Below, in pieces: positions 42,890 through 54,471 of a stretch of 64,000 nucleotides of DNA (its first letter is position 1; the number at the start of each line of letters is the position of its first letter). Location: assembly GCA_035649635.1 (NCBI GenBank), contig DASRJE010000064.1, positions 1-64,000 on the forward strand. Direction: 5' to 3'. The notes under the pieces were generated by a model. That model saw only the letters and a program-made list of their open reading frames with translations, was not told where the DNA came from and did no database searches. The stretch is from Gp6-AA40 sp035649635 (GTDB taxonomy: Bacteria; Acidobacteriota; Vicinamibacteria; Vicinamibacterales; UBA2999). A program made the position numbers and the translations under genes.

Positions 42890-44029
42890 TCACCGCCTCA
42901 AAACAGCGCGGATCGTGCGTTCGTAGATGATCGAGAGCGGCTCGAGATCGGCGATCCGAACGTGTTCGTCGATCTTATGGATGGAATCGTTGAGCGGTCC
43001 GAACTCGACGACTTCGCGGGCCAGTCCTGCGAGGAAGCGTCCGTCCGACGTCCCGCCACTCGTCGAGAGCGCGGGCTGGACGCCAGCAACTGCTCGGACC
43101 GACGCAGACAGCGCGTCCACGAGCGCGCCGCGCGGCGTGAGAAACGGCTCCCCGATCAACGTCCATTCGAGGTCGTAGCGCAGGCGATTTCGGTCCAGGA
43201 TCTCGCGTACGCGTGACTGAAGCGCCACCGCTGACGTTTGGGGCGAGAACCGGAAGTTGAACCAGACGTCCAGCATGCCAGGAATGATGTTGCTCGCTCC
43301 GGTCCCGGCGTGCATGTTCGAGATCTGAAAGCTCGTGGGTTGGAAATACTCGTTGCCACGGTCCCACTCGGCCGCCACCAACTCGGCCAGCGCTTGCGAC
43401 GCGTCGTGAATGGGGTTACGGCCTCGCTCCGGATACGCGATGTGACACTGCTGACCGTGCACCCGCAGCCGGCCGTTGAGCGACCCGCGACGCCCGTTCT
43501 TGAGCGTGTCGCCGAACTGCTCGGTCGACGTCGGCTCACCGATGATGCAGGCGTCAATCGTCTCGCCGCGCTCTCGCAACGTCGTTACGACTGCTGCCGT
43601 GCCGTCCACCGCGTCTCCTTCTTCGTCGGACGTCAAGAGGACGGCAATGGAACCTCGATCGCCCGCCGCGGCAGCCACGCGTTCGGCCGCCGTGATCATC
43701 GCGGCGACCGACGCTTTCATATCCGCCGCGCCACGTCCGTAGAGCAAGCCATCGCGTTCAGTGGGGGTAAACGGATCGCTCGTCCACTCCTCCAGCGGGC
43801 CGGGCGGCACGACGTCGACGTGGCCCGCCAGGCAGACGAGCGGTCCCGACGATCCGTGACGCGCCCACAGGTTGCCGACCGGACCGCGATCGATTCGCTC
43901 GCATCGAAACCCGGCCGCCGCCAGCCGCGAAGCCACGAGGCTCAGGCAACCGCCATCAGCGGGCGTCACCGAGCGGTAGGCGATGAGCTGACGTGCGAGC
44001 TGCAGCGTGTCGCCCTGGATCCCGGTCAC
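42890..44029 (-). CDS. dapE: Succinyl-diaminopimelate desuccinylase
   Basis: A 379-residue M20-family dinuclear zinc hydrolase releasing succinate to give LL-diaminopimelate, for lysine and peptidoglycan. Conserved blocks: CLAGHVDVVPPG with the first His ligand near residue 65, GRGAADMK with the bridging Asp near 98, TSDEEGDAVDGT with the catalytic Glu pair near 131, SGGTSDGRFL near 322 and the C-terminal NDSIHKIDEHV His. GTG start at 44029 overlaps the dapD stop (GTGA), which rejects a longer in-frame start inside dapD. Confidence 0.93.
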   Translation of the reverse strand: MTGIQGDTLQLARQLIAYRSVTPADGGCLSLVASRLAAAGFRCERIDRGPVGNLWARHGSSGPLVCLAGHVDVVPPGPLEEWTSDPFTPTERDGLLYGRGAADMKASVAAMITAAERVAAAAGDRGSIAVLLTSDEEGDAVDGTAAVVTTLRERGETIDACIIGEPTSTEQFGDTLKNGRRGSLNGRLRVHGQQCHIAYPERGRNPIHDASQALAELVAAEWDRGNEYFQPTSFQISNMHAGTGASNIIPGMLDVWFNFRFSPQTSAVALQSRVREILDRNRLRYDLEWTLIGEPFLTPRGALVDALSASVRAVAGVQPALSTSGGTSDGRFLAGLAREVVEFGPLNDSIHKIDEHVRIADLEPLSIIYERTIRAVLRR

Positions 44030-44850
44030 GTGCGCAGCAGCTCGTTGATGGATGTCTTCGCACGCGTCTGTGCGTCTACCCGCTTGACGATGACGGCGCA
44101 CGAGAGCGAGTACTTGCCATCGGACGAGGGCAGGCTTCCGGGGACGACGACCGATCCGGACGGCACCTTGCCATAAATGACCTCGCCGGTTGCTCGGTCA
44201 TAGATCTTCGTGCTCTGACCGATGAACACTCCCATCGAAATCACCGAATGCGCTTCGACGATCACGCCCTCGACGATTTCCGAACGGGCGCCGACGAAAC
44301 AGTGATCTTCGATGATCGTCGGATTGGCCTGCAGAGGTTCGAGCACGCCGCCGATGCCCACGCCACCGGAGAGATGGACGTTCTTGCCAATCTGCGCGCA
44401 CGAGCCAACCGTCGCCCAGGTATCCACCATCGTGCCTTCGTCGACGTAGGCGCCGATGTTCACGTAAGACGGCATCATGACGACGTTGCGCCCGATGAAG
44501 GCGCCGGTCCGCGCCACTGCCGGCGGGACGACGCGAAATCCGACTTGCCTGAACTCAGCGTCGGACATGCCCGCAAAACGCAGCGGCACCTTGTCGAAGT
44601 ACTTCGTGGCGCCCCCGTCAATCACTCGGTTGTCGTGCGCGCGGAAGTACAGCAGCACCGCCTTCTTCAACCACTGGTGCGTCACCCAGGCGCCGCCAAT
44701 CTTTTCGGCGACGCGCAAGCGGCCCTGGTTGAGGCCATCGAGGATTTCCGACAGCGCCTCCGAGAGATCTTTGGGCACCTGGCTGGGGGTGATTTCCGTG
44801 CGGCGCTCGAACGCTGAGTCGATGACTGATTCCAATACGTGAGTGGTCAT
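44026..44850 (-). CDS. dapD: Tetrahydrodipicolinate N-succinyltransferase
   Basis: Transfers succinyl from succinyl-CoA to tetrahydrodipicolinate. The 274-residue length is exactly that of the family. N-terminal helical domain (about residues 1-100, ending in the VVPPAVARTGAFIG turn) and a left-handed beta-helix of hexapeptide repeats (VVMMPSYVNIGAYVDEGTMVDTWATVGSCAQIGKN and on to about 235), with the GGVLEPLQANPTIIEDHCFVGARSEIVEGVIV segment typical of DapD. Middle gene of the dapC-dapD-dapE operon. Confidence 0.95.
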   Translation of the reverse strand: MTTHVLESVIDSAFERRTEITPSQVPKDLSEALSEILDGLNQGRLRVAEKIGGAWVTHQWLKKAVLLYFRAHDNRVIDGGATKYFDKVPLRFAGMSDAEFRQVGFRVVPPAVARTGAFIGRNVVMMPSYVNIGAYVDEGTMVDTWATVGSCAQIGKNVHLSGGVGIGGVLEPLQANPTIIEDHCFVGARSEIVEGVIVEAHSVISMGVFIGQSTKIYDRATGEVIYGKVPSGSVVVPGSLPSSDGKYSLSCAVIVKRVDAQTRAKTSINELLRT

Positions 44851-44871
44851 ATCAAGCTAAGTAAAACACTA

Positions 44872-44898
44872 GTCAACTCCCAACTTCCCAACTCCCAG
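44872..44898. repeat. Single-arm heptamer repeat (AANYYCC family) between dapC and dapD
   Basis: AACTCCC, AACTTCCC, AACTCCC in a row after GTC, with no complementary arm in the 66-base spacer. It is the only one-armed copy of this family found in the window. Confidence 0.75.
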
Positions 44899-44916
44899 AC
44901 GATCGTGGACTGTTTC

Positions 44917-46095
44917 TCATTTGCAGAAAGTCACAATGCGCCTTGCCGCTTCGACGCAGTCCGCGAGTTCGGGCACGAGCGCCATGCGCACGTAGCCGCG
45001 ACCCGGGTTCGTGCCGTGCGCGTCACGAGCCAGATATTGTCCCGGGAGCACGGTCACATTGGTTGCCGCGAACAGGTCTCTCGTGAACGTCTCGTCATCG
45101 CCTCCCGGCACACGCGCCCAGAGATAGAAGCCGGCGTCTGGTCGTGGCGCATGCATGACGGGTTTCAGCATCGGAACCAGGCAGTCGAACTTCTCGCGGT
45201 ACTGCCGGCGATTGTCGGCCACGTGCGCCTCGTCGTTCCAGGCCGCCATGCTGGCGTGCTGCACCGCCAAGCTCATCGCGCATCCATGATACGTACGATA
45301 AAGCAGGAATTGCTGGAGGAGCCTCGCATCGCCGGCAACGGCGCCGGATCGCAGGCCCGGCGCATTCGACCGCTTGGACAAGCTGTTGAACACCACGAGG
45401 TTGTGGAAAGTGTCGCGGCCCAGTTGCTGGGCGGCCTCGAGAGCGCCGAGCGGCGCCCGCTCGCCGTAGATCTCCGAATAGCATTCATCGGACGCGATGA
45501 CGAAGCCGTGGCGATCCGAGTAGTGGAAGAGCGTTCGCCACTCCTCGAGCGTCAACACCCGGCCCGACGGGTTTGCTGGTGAACACACATACAGCAACTG
45601 CGTGCGTTCCCATTGCCGGTCGCTCAGCGAGTCCAGATCCAGCGCGAAATTGTTGGATTCTGATTGATTCAGAAACAGTGGCTCGGCGCCGGCAAGCAAG
45701 GCCGCGCCTTCATAGATCTGGTAGAACGGATTCGGGCTGACGACGGCCGGTGTCGAACGCGACGGATCGATCACCGCCTGACCGAACGCAAACAGGGCCT
45801 CGCGAGTACCGTTGACTGGCAGCACCTGTGTGCGCGGGTCCAGGTGCGTCAGCCCATAGCGCCGCGTGAACCAGCCCGCGATCGCTTCCCGGAACCAATC
45901 AAGGCCGGCGGTGGCTGGATAGACCGAGAGTCCGTCGAGGTGTCCGGTGAGGGCACTCCCGATGAGATCGGGCGTGCGATGCTGGGGTTCGCCGATCGAC
46001 AAACGAATCGGCGCGCCGGCCGGCGTCAAGCCCGCCAGCAATGTGCGTAGTTTCTCGAAAGGGTAAGGCTGAAGCTTTGACAGGCGTGAATTCAC
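44917..46095 (-). CDS. dapC: Succinyldiaminopimelate transaminase
   Basis: A 392-residue class-I PLP aminotransferase converting N-succinyl-2-amino-6-ketopimelate to N-succinyl-LL-diaminopimelate. Motifs: N-terminal LQPYPFEKLRTLLAG, LPVNGTREALFAFGQ near 98, SPNPFYQIYEG near 123, CSPANPSGRVL near 170, SDECYSEIYGE near 200 and the PLP-lysine FNSLSKRSNAPGLRSG near 236. The DapC-type N-terminus and the downstream dapD/dapE support this specific function over generic aspartate transaminase. Confidence 0.92.
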   Translation of the reverse strand: MNSRLSKLQPYPFEKLRTLLAGLTPAGAPIRLSIGEPQHRTPDLIGSALTGHLDGLSVYPATAGLDWFREAIAGWFTRRYGLTHLDPRTQVLPVNGTREALFAFGQAVIDPSRSTPAVVSPNPFYQIYEGAALLAGAEPLFLNQSESNNFALDLDSLSDRQWERTQLLYVCSPANPSGRVLTLEEWRTLFHYSDRHGFVIASDECYSEIYGERAPLGALEAAQQLGRDTFHNLVVFNSLSKRSNAPGLRSGAVAGDARLLQQFLLYRTYHGCAMSLAVQHASMAAWNDEAHVADNRRQYREKFDCLVPMLKPVMHAPRPDAGFYLWARVPGGDDETFTRDLFAATNVTVLPGQYLARDAHGTNPGRGYVRMALVPELADCVEAARRIVTFCK

Positions 46096-46206
46096 GGAGG
46101 TGGCCGCCGACGATCGTAGCCGAGTTCAGCGCACCGCTGAAACGCAAGGGCTACGAGCTGCGCAGCCAGAAATAGGAAATCAGCGCAGCAGCGCAACCGC
46201 CAACAA

Positions 46207-46653
46207 TCAGCCACGTAGACGAAGGCAGGGCGGAAAGGTGGCGCCTGGGCGATAACCACACTTCTTCCTCCGTTCGTCGTTTCCACAAACGATGTGCCGT
46301 TCGAAGTCGTGCATTTGACGCGTTCGGCCGCTCATCGGCGGAGAAGGGACCTCAAAGAGTCTGGAAAGACACGGACAAGATTCCAGGGAAAGCGACTCGA
46401 CGGTTTTGATCACGGCGCCAGACGCATTCCACTTGACTGCAATCGCTGACGCGTTCAATGGTCCGAATCGCGGATCGGTTTCCCACGCGTACAACAAACC
46501 ACGGATGTATCGCTGATAGATGCGCTGAATCTCGTCTCGCCGTGCGTGCGGCGCCTCCACGTACGACTGGTTCAAGCTATCAGCGGTGAGATCGGTCGAT
46601 AGGTTGAGCGTGCTGTTCAGGTCGTACTTGTAATAGCACCGACGACTGCTGTT
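46207..46653 (-). pseudogene. Remnant of an FAD-dependent oxidoreductase
   Basis: On the minus strand, the frame opens after a stop at 46654 without an ATG and reads YKYDLNSTLNLSTDL...NQSYVEAPHARRDEIQRIYQRYIRGLLYAWETDPRFG. This resembles the C-terminal part of the FAD_oxidored (PF12831) proteins common in planctomycetes and acidobacteria (KFDLNNNGPxSTD... YxxGLLYFxxxDPR). The similarity ends near codon 70; the remaining residues to 46207 look non-homologous. No FAD-binding N-terminus exists upstream. Alternatively it is a small unknown gene starting at the TTG at 46575. Confidence 0.4.
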
Positions 46654-46710
46654 TCATGGCGCGGCAATTCTACCGGTAGCCGTATACTCGCGACTGTTGG
46701 TGCGGCTACC

Positions 46711-46731
46711 CGCCTTCGCTCGCCGAAGGCG
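46711..46731. repeat. Perfect 8-base hairpin upstream of sugar dehydrogenase
   Basis: CGCCTTCG (46711-46718) pairs exactly with CGAAGGCG (46724-46731) around CTCGC; a second GGCGAG follows. The GCCTTCGGC-like core also occurs inside the hairpin at 36511. Confidence 0.55.
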
Positions 46732-46823
46732 AGCTACGGCGAGGCCTCTCCAAAACGCGCGTGCATTCAAGGCGCGACGGCGGGAAGCCGGACACTACGT
46801 ACTCTTTTCGACTGGACACTCCC

Positions 46824-48011
46824 ATGGCAGTCTTCCGTTCCACTCGCTTGATCGCATTCATGTTTGTCACCGTGGTCGCGGTCGGCCATGCCCAGCAGCA
46901 GATCGGCGTTCCGGTGCCTCCACTCGGCAACGGACCGTTCGTGTTCGATACCGCGGAACAGGGAAAGATACGAGTCAGCATCGTCACCAAAGGTCTGTCT
47001 CACCCGTGGAGCATCGCGTTTCTGCCCGATGGGGCAATGCTGATCGCGGAACGGCCAGGCCGCCTGCGTGTCGTGCGTAACGGTGTGCTCGATCCCACAC
47101 CGATCGCTGGAGTGCCGCGCGTGCGGACGGACGGCAACGGCGGGCTCATGGATGTCGCCCTCCATCCGCGGTTCGCCGAAAACCGGCTGGTCTACCTCAC
47201 GTACACCAAGCCCGTCGAAAACGGCAAAGGAACTCCATCACTCGCGCGCGGCCGGCTCGAGGGCAGCGCGCTCGTGGATGTGCGCGATCTCCTCGTGCCC
47301 GACGCTTACGACGGCAACGGAGGACTCAACGGTCGCGTGGCCTTCGGCCGCGACGGCATGGTGTACTTCTCGACCGGCGGGAATATCGGCAAGGTCGCGC
47401 AGGACCCCGCCAGTCTGCGCGGCAAGATCCTCCGACTCCGTGACGATGGCTCTGTTCCTCCAGACAACCCGTTCGCCGGTCGCACCGGCTATCGACCGGA
47501 GATCTACACACTCGGGCACCGCAACACGCTGGCGTTGATCGTTCATCCCGAGTCGGGACTGCTGTGGAACAACGAGAACGGTCCCAACGGTGGTGACGAA
47601 ATCAACATCATCCTGCCCGGGCGTAATTACGGATGGCCCATCGTCAGCTTCGGGCGCGACTATCCCGGTCCCCGCATCTCCGAGCATCCGACGCGTGAAG
47701 GCATGGAGTCGCCGCTCGTGGCCTGGCTTCCTCAGATCGCAGCAGCCGGCATGGCCGTGTACACAGGCGATCGATTTCCTGCGTGGAAGGGCAACGTTTT
47801 CGTCGGCAGCATGCGCATGGGCGGGATCGCCGGCACCGGCCATCTTGAACGTATCGTTTTCAACGCGAAGACTGAAGAACTGCGTCGCGAATCGCTGTTG
47901 AACGAGCTGAGACAGCGCATCCGGGAAGTTCGTCAAGGTCCGGATGGCTTGCTCTATCTGCTCACGGACGAGGACGACGGCGCGTTGTTGCGGCTCGAAC
48001 CAACTTCGTGA
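46824..48011 (+). CDS. Soluble aldose sugar dehydrogenase, PQQ-dependent family
   Basis: A 395-residue exported six-bladed beta-propeller of the PQQ-dependent aldose sugar dehydrogenase type (Asd/YliI, GSDH). Signal peptide about residues 1-23 (LIAFMFVTVVAVGHAQQ). PQQ and calcium-site segments: LSHPWSIAFLPDG near 53, GGLMDVALHPRF near 104 with the catalytic His, GGLNGRVAFGRDGMVYFSTGG near 164, GHRNTLAL near 228, and NENGPNGGDEINIIL near 247. Oxidises aldoses in the periplasm and passes electrons to a quinone or cytochrome acceptor. Start at ATG 46824 gives the signal peptide. Confidence 0.88.
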   Translation: MAVFRSTRLIAFMFVTVVAVGHAQQQIGVPVPPLGNGPFVFDTAEQGKIRVSIVTKGLSHPWSIAFLPDGAMLIAERPGRLRVVRNGVLDPTPIAGVPRVRTDGNGGLMDVALHPRFAENRLVYLTYTKPVENGKGTPSLARGRLEGSALVDVRDLLVPDAYDGNGGLNGRVAFGRDGMVYFSTGGNIGKVAQDPASLRGKILRLRDDGSVPPDNPFAGRTGYRPEIYTLGHRNTLALIVHPESGLLWNNENGPNGGDEINIILPGRNYGWPIVSFGRDYPGPRISEHPTREGMESPLVAWLPQIAAAGMAVYTGDRFPAWKGNVFVGSMRMGGIAGTGHLERIVFNAKTEELRRESLLNELRQRIREVRQGPDGLLYLLTDEDDGALLRLEPTS

Positions 48012-48035
48012 TGAAGAGTGTAATCGACGTGTCGT

Positions 48036-49394
48036 TCAGACGCCGACCGTGCGCTCTCCCCGACCCATGGCACGCCCAGTCAGCGGAGGGCTGACGTCGG
48101 GATCCGACCACCGCCTGAATTCCTCGTCCACGTTAGCGGTCAACGGTTCCATCCGCATCAGGAAGAATTCCAATCGGCGGGTTAGAACGGCCCATGCCAA
48201 GACATCCGCCAGAAGTGTCTTGCCTGCAAGCAGCGCCAATCTGTAACCGTAGTGAGTGAAAGGAACAATCTCGGGCAACGCAGCGCTCGACGTCTGAAAT
48301 ATGGGAAACAACATCTGGAGGAGCCCGTACATGTAGAAGAACGTCACAGGAAGGCGGGGCGCGTTGATCAGCCGGCTGCTCAGACGCCCACCTACCAGGC
48401 TGATCGCCAGTCCGAGCCAGATGCTCTTGATGAGATCCGGCCAGAACGAGCTGCGGACTATTCCAAACGCCAGCAGAAGATAGAAACCGGAAAGCAGCGC
48501 GGTGGTGGCAACGGGAAACGCGTACTGATTCCAGCCCGCGTCATCGTAGTGTTCCTCCTCGCGCACATCGAGTCGAAGGTACGTGAAATAGACAAACACT
48601 GTGCCGAGGACTGAAGGAACGCCAGCCAGGTGATTGAAGAAGCGGGGGTAGCTGACTCGCAGGAGCGTCACTTCCGGGTACTGAAAGTCCACGAATCGAA
48701 GCACGTACAGGGTCATCCAGCTAATCCAGACCCACAGCCACATCGACAACACTCTCGTGCTGCGCGGATCGCGCGTCGTCTTCTGCCTGACGATGTGAAT
48801 GTCAACCGCGAGGTAAGCAATGATGAGGGCCTGAAGCAAGTGCAGCCAGCCGACGGCGGTCGGGCTGTTGATGCCGATGTTGGCACCGACGAGGAGCATC
48901 GTCGTGACCAGTGCCAGGAACAGGGCTGAGGCTGTTCGCCGGTAGCTGATGACGCGAGAGTCGACTGGCGATATGAGAGCCGACGGCGCGACGCGCGCGA
49001 TTGCCTCCACGAGCTCACCGAGGGCGCGCTCTTGGTCGCGGTCGTAGCGGAGATACTTTCGGCTGCCGTCCAGCTCGCCGTCTGTCGAAACGTCCGCATC
49101 AGCGAGCAGCGTCACGAAGTAAATCTGCCCTAGTTGTTCCCTGGCTCTCGCGAACTCCACCTCCTGGGCAACCCAGCCCGACTGCCTGGATGCGAGAGAA
49201 GAGACGTGAACGAAAATACGGCTTGTTTCGATGAGTCCAGTCAGGCCGGCATCGATCGCCTTGCCGGGCAGCAGATGGCGGTCCACGTTGAGGACCCGCG
49301 CGTTGGGGAGACTCCTTCGCACGGCGGAATGGATCGCCGCGAGAACGTCCTCGTCTTCGGATGCGTGGCTGACGAAAACACGGATTGGAGTCAT
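48036..49394 (-). CDS. TIR-domain protein fused to an eight-helix membrane region
   Basis: A 452-residue fusion. N-terminal TIR_2-type domain (about residues 1-140): RVFVSHASEDEDV, DRHLLPGKAI, SRIFVHVSSLASRQSGWVAQEVE, where the W-V-x-x-E motif supplies the Glu (E78) that is catalytic in NADase TIRs. Then about eight transmembrane helices from residue 160 to 425, with no further soluble domain except a short tail. TIR-membrane fusions are known among antiphage and NAD-depletion effectors, but this long polytopic C-terminus is not one I recognise. It is divergent from an amidohydrolase gene and convergent with the sugar dehydrogenase with a 24-base gap. ATG at 49394; an upstream in-frame start adds 17 non-conserved residues. 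Confidence 0.75.
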   Translation of the reverse strand: MTPIRVFVSHASEDEDVLAAIHSAVRRSLPNARVLNVDRHLLPGKAIDAGLTGLIETSRIFVHVSSLASRQSGWVAQEVEFARAREQLGQIYFVTLLADADVSTDGELDGSRKYLRYDRDQERALGELVEAIARVAPSALISPVDSRVISYRRTASALFLALVTTMLLVGANIGINSPTAVGWLHLLQALIIAYLAVDIHIVRQKTTRDPRSTRVLSMWLWVWISWMTLYVLRFVDFQYPEVTLLRVSYPRFFNHLAGVPSVLGTVFVYFTYLRLDVREEEHYDDAGWNQYAFPVATTALLSGFYLLLAFGIVRSSFWPDLIKSIWLGLAISLVGGRLSSRLINAPRLPVTFFYMYGLLQMLFPIFQTSSAALPEIVPFTHYGYRLALLAGKTLLADVLAWAVLTRRLEFFLMRMEPLTANVDEEFRRWSDPDVSPPLTGRAMGRGERTVGV

Positions 49395-49614
49395 GGAGCG
49401 TGGGGAGACAGGAAGGGCCGGGTGCAAAGCCGTTCCTGTGACCACCCTCGTTACCGATCGTCGAGTGAGACTAGGTCAACTTGCGCGACCGGTCAACCTG
49501 CGAATGCGCGACCTTGGCGTCCCTATTCGCGAGCGATCAAAGGCCGCTATGGCAAGGCACTGGGGCTAAGATACACGCGCCGCAGGATTCATCGGTGACG
49601 CAGGAGGTCCACTC

Positions 49615-51084
49615 ATGAAGCGAGACACACGCGACCACGCCCAAGACTGTCGCCTGTCGCGACGCGATGCATTCAAGGCGGCTGCCGCCCTTGCCGCAGC
49701 GCCGTTCGTCCTGCGTGAAGCCGATGCCGCCCAGCGTCCTGCGGTGGTTGAAAACGTCGCACCGGCGCGCACGCCCATCCTGCTCAGAGGCGGCACCATC
49801 GTGAGCATGGACGCGAAGGTCGGCGACTTCGTGAAGGGTGACGTACTCATCGACGGCAAGAAGATCGTCGGCGTCGGAGACCAGGTCAAAGCACCATCGC
49901 AGGCGCAGGTAATCGACGCCACGAACACGATCGTCATTCCTGGCTTCGTCGACGCCCATCGTCATTCGTGGGAAGGACAGCTACGCCGCATCATCCCGGA
50001 TGGCGCCATCAGCGATTACATGGCGACGACGCATAACGGTTTCGCGCGCTACTATCGGCCCGACGATATCTACGTCGGCAATCTGATCACGGCACTCGGC
50101 TGCATCGACGCCGGTATCACGTGCGTGATCGACAACTCGCACAACTCGCGGTCCGCCGCACACTCCGATGCCGCGGTTCAGGCGCTGATCGATTCGGGTA
50201 TTCGCGGCGTCCACGCTTCCGGCGCGCCGCAGACCGGCGACTGGGACAAGCAGTGGCCCAACGATCTCGCACGGCTGCAGAAGCGGTTCTTCACGTCAAC
50301 TGACCAACTGGTCACGCTGCGGATGTTTTCCGGCATGAGCCGCGAGAACTGGGCGCTGGCGCGCAAGCTCGGGATTCGAATCACGACCGAGTCGAACGCA
50401 GCCGGACCGGAGTTCGAGCAGTTCTGGAACGAGAAGCTGCTGCGCCCGGACAATACCTTCAACCACTGTCAGGGCTGGCCCGACCAGGTATGGCAACGCA
50501 TCAAGGACGCCGGCGCGACGGTGAACGTCTGTCCCAGGTCGGACGCACAGTACGGTCTCGGGGAAGGTGTGTCTGCATTTCAGACGGCGCTCGACCACGG
50601 CATGCGCCCCGGCTTCAGCATCGACAACGAAGTGTCGTACGGCACCGACATGTTCACCGAGATGCGCGTGGCCTTCAACGTGCAACGTGCGATGGCCACG
50701 TACCGAAAGGTCAACGGCGACGCCAAGGCATCTGCGCTCGTCAGCGTCCGCACGGTGCTCGAGTGCGCAACGGCCGGCGGCGCCGCATGCGCCGGCCTTC
50801 TCGACAAGTGCGGAACACTCACGCCGGGCAAGGAAGCGGACATCGTCATGATCCGAACCGATGACATCAATCTCTATCCGTCGAACCATGCGATCGGGAC
50901 GGTTGTCGCGGCGGCCGACGGGCGAAACATCGACACCGTGATCATCGGTGGCCAGATACGCAAATCCCGTGGCCGGATGGTGGGGGTGAACATGGACAGA
51001 TTCCGCCAAATGGCCGATGAATCGCGCACTTACCTGTTCACGAAGGCGGGCTATAAGCTCGACATCTTTTCCAAAAATGGATGA
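49615..51084 (+). CDS. Exported amidohydrolase (AtzA/TrzN-like subfamily)
   Basis: A 489-residue metal-dependent hydrolase with a Tat-type signal (LSRRDAFKAAAALAAAPFV, residues 14-32). TIM-barrel motifs: GFVDAHRHSW with the HxH pair near residue 110, FNHCQGWPDQVW near 283 with a further His, VNVCPRSDAQYG near 304 and FSIDNEVSYGTDMF near 336 with the catalytic Asp. The flanking small beta-sandwich (LLRGGTIVSMD and the C-terminal GKEADIVMI) completes the family layout. Likely acts on cyclic amidine or deaminase-type substrates in the periplasm; substrate unknown. AGGAGG upstream of the ATG. Confidence 0.82.
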   Translation: MKRDTRDHAQDCRLSRRDAFKAAAALAAAPFVLREADAAQRPAVVENVAPARTPILLRGGTIVSMDAKVGDFVKGDVLIDGKKIVGVGDQVKAPSQAQVIDATNTIVIPGFVDAHRHSWEGQLRRIIPDGAISDYMATTHNGFARYYRPDDIYVGNLITALGCIDAGITCVIDNSHNSRSAAHSDAAVQALIDSGIRGVHASGAPQTGDWDKQWPNDLARLQKRFFTSTDQLVTLRMFSGMSRENWALARKLGIRITTESNAAGPEFEQFWNEKLLRPDNTFNHCQGWPDQVWQRIKDAGATVNVCPRSDAQYGLGEGVSAFQTALDHGMRPGFSIDNEVSYGTDMFTEMRVAFNVQRAMATYRKVNGDAKASALVSVRTVLECATAGGAACAGLLDKCGTLTPGKEADIVMIRTDDINLYPSNHAIGTVVAAADGRNIDTVIIGGQIRKSRGRMVGVNMDRFRQMADESRTYLFTKAGYKLDIFSKNG

Positions 51085-51163
51085 AGAGGACCCGCGACGA
51101 CCGAGGTCATCTGGGCGTAGGATTTGACGGGCCCCTGGAAGACGCTCTGACAAGGCACGCTGT

Positions 51164-54469
<3,306 letters not shown>

Positions 54470-54471
54470 TT

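Larger units (their letters stand above)
46096..46823. other. Spacer with a decayed gene and a hairpin
   Basis: 728 bases between divergent dapC and the sugar dehydrogenase gene. It holds the minus-strand remnant described at 46207-46653 and a perfect 8-base hairpin CGCCTTCG/CGAAGGCG at 46711-46731. No intact gene is recognised. Confidence 0.55.
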
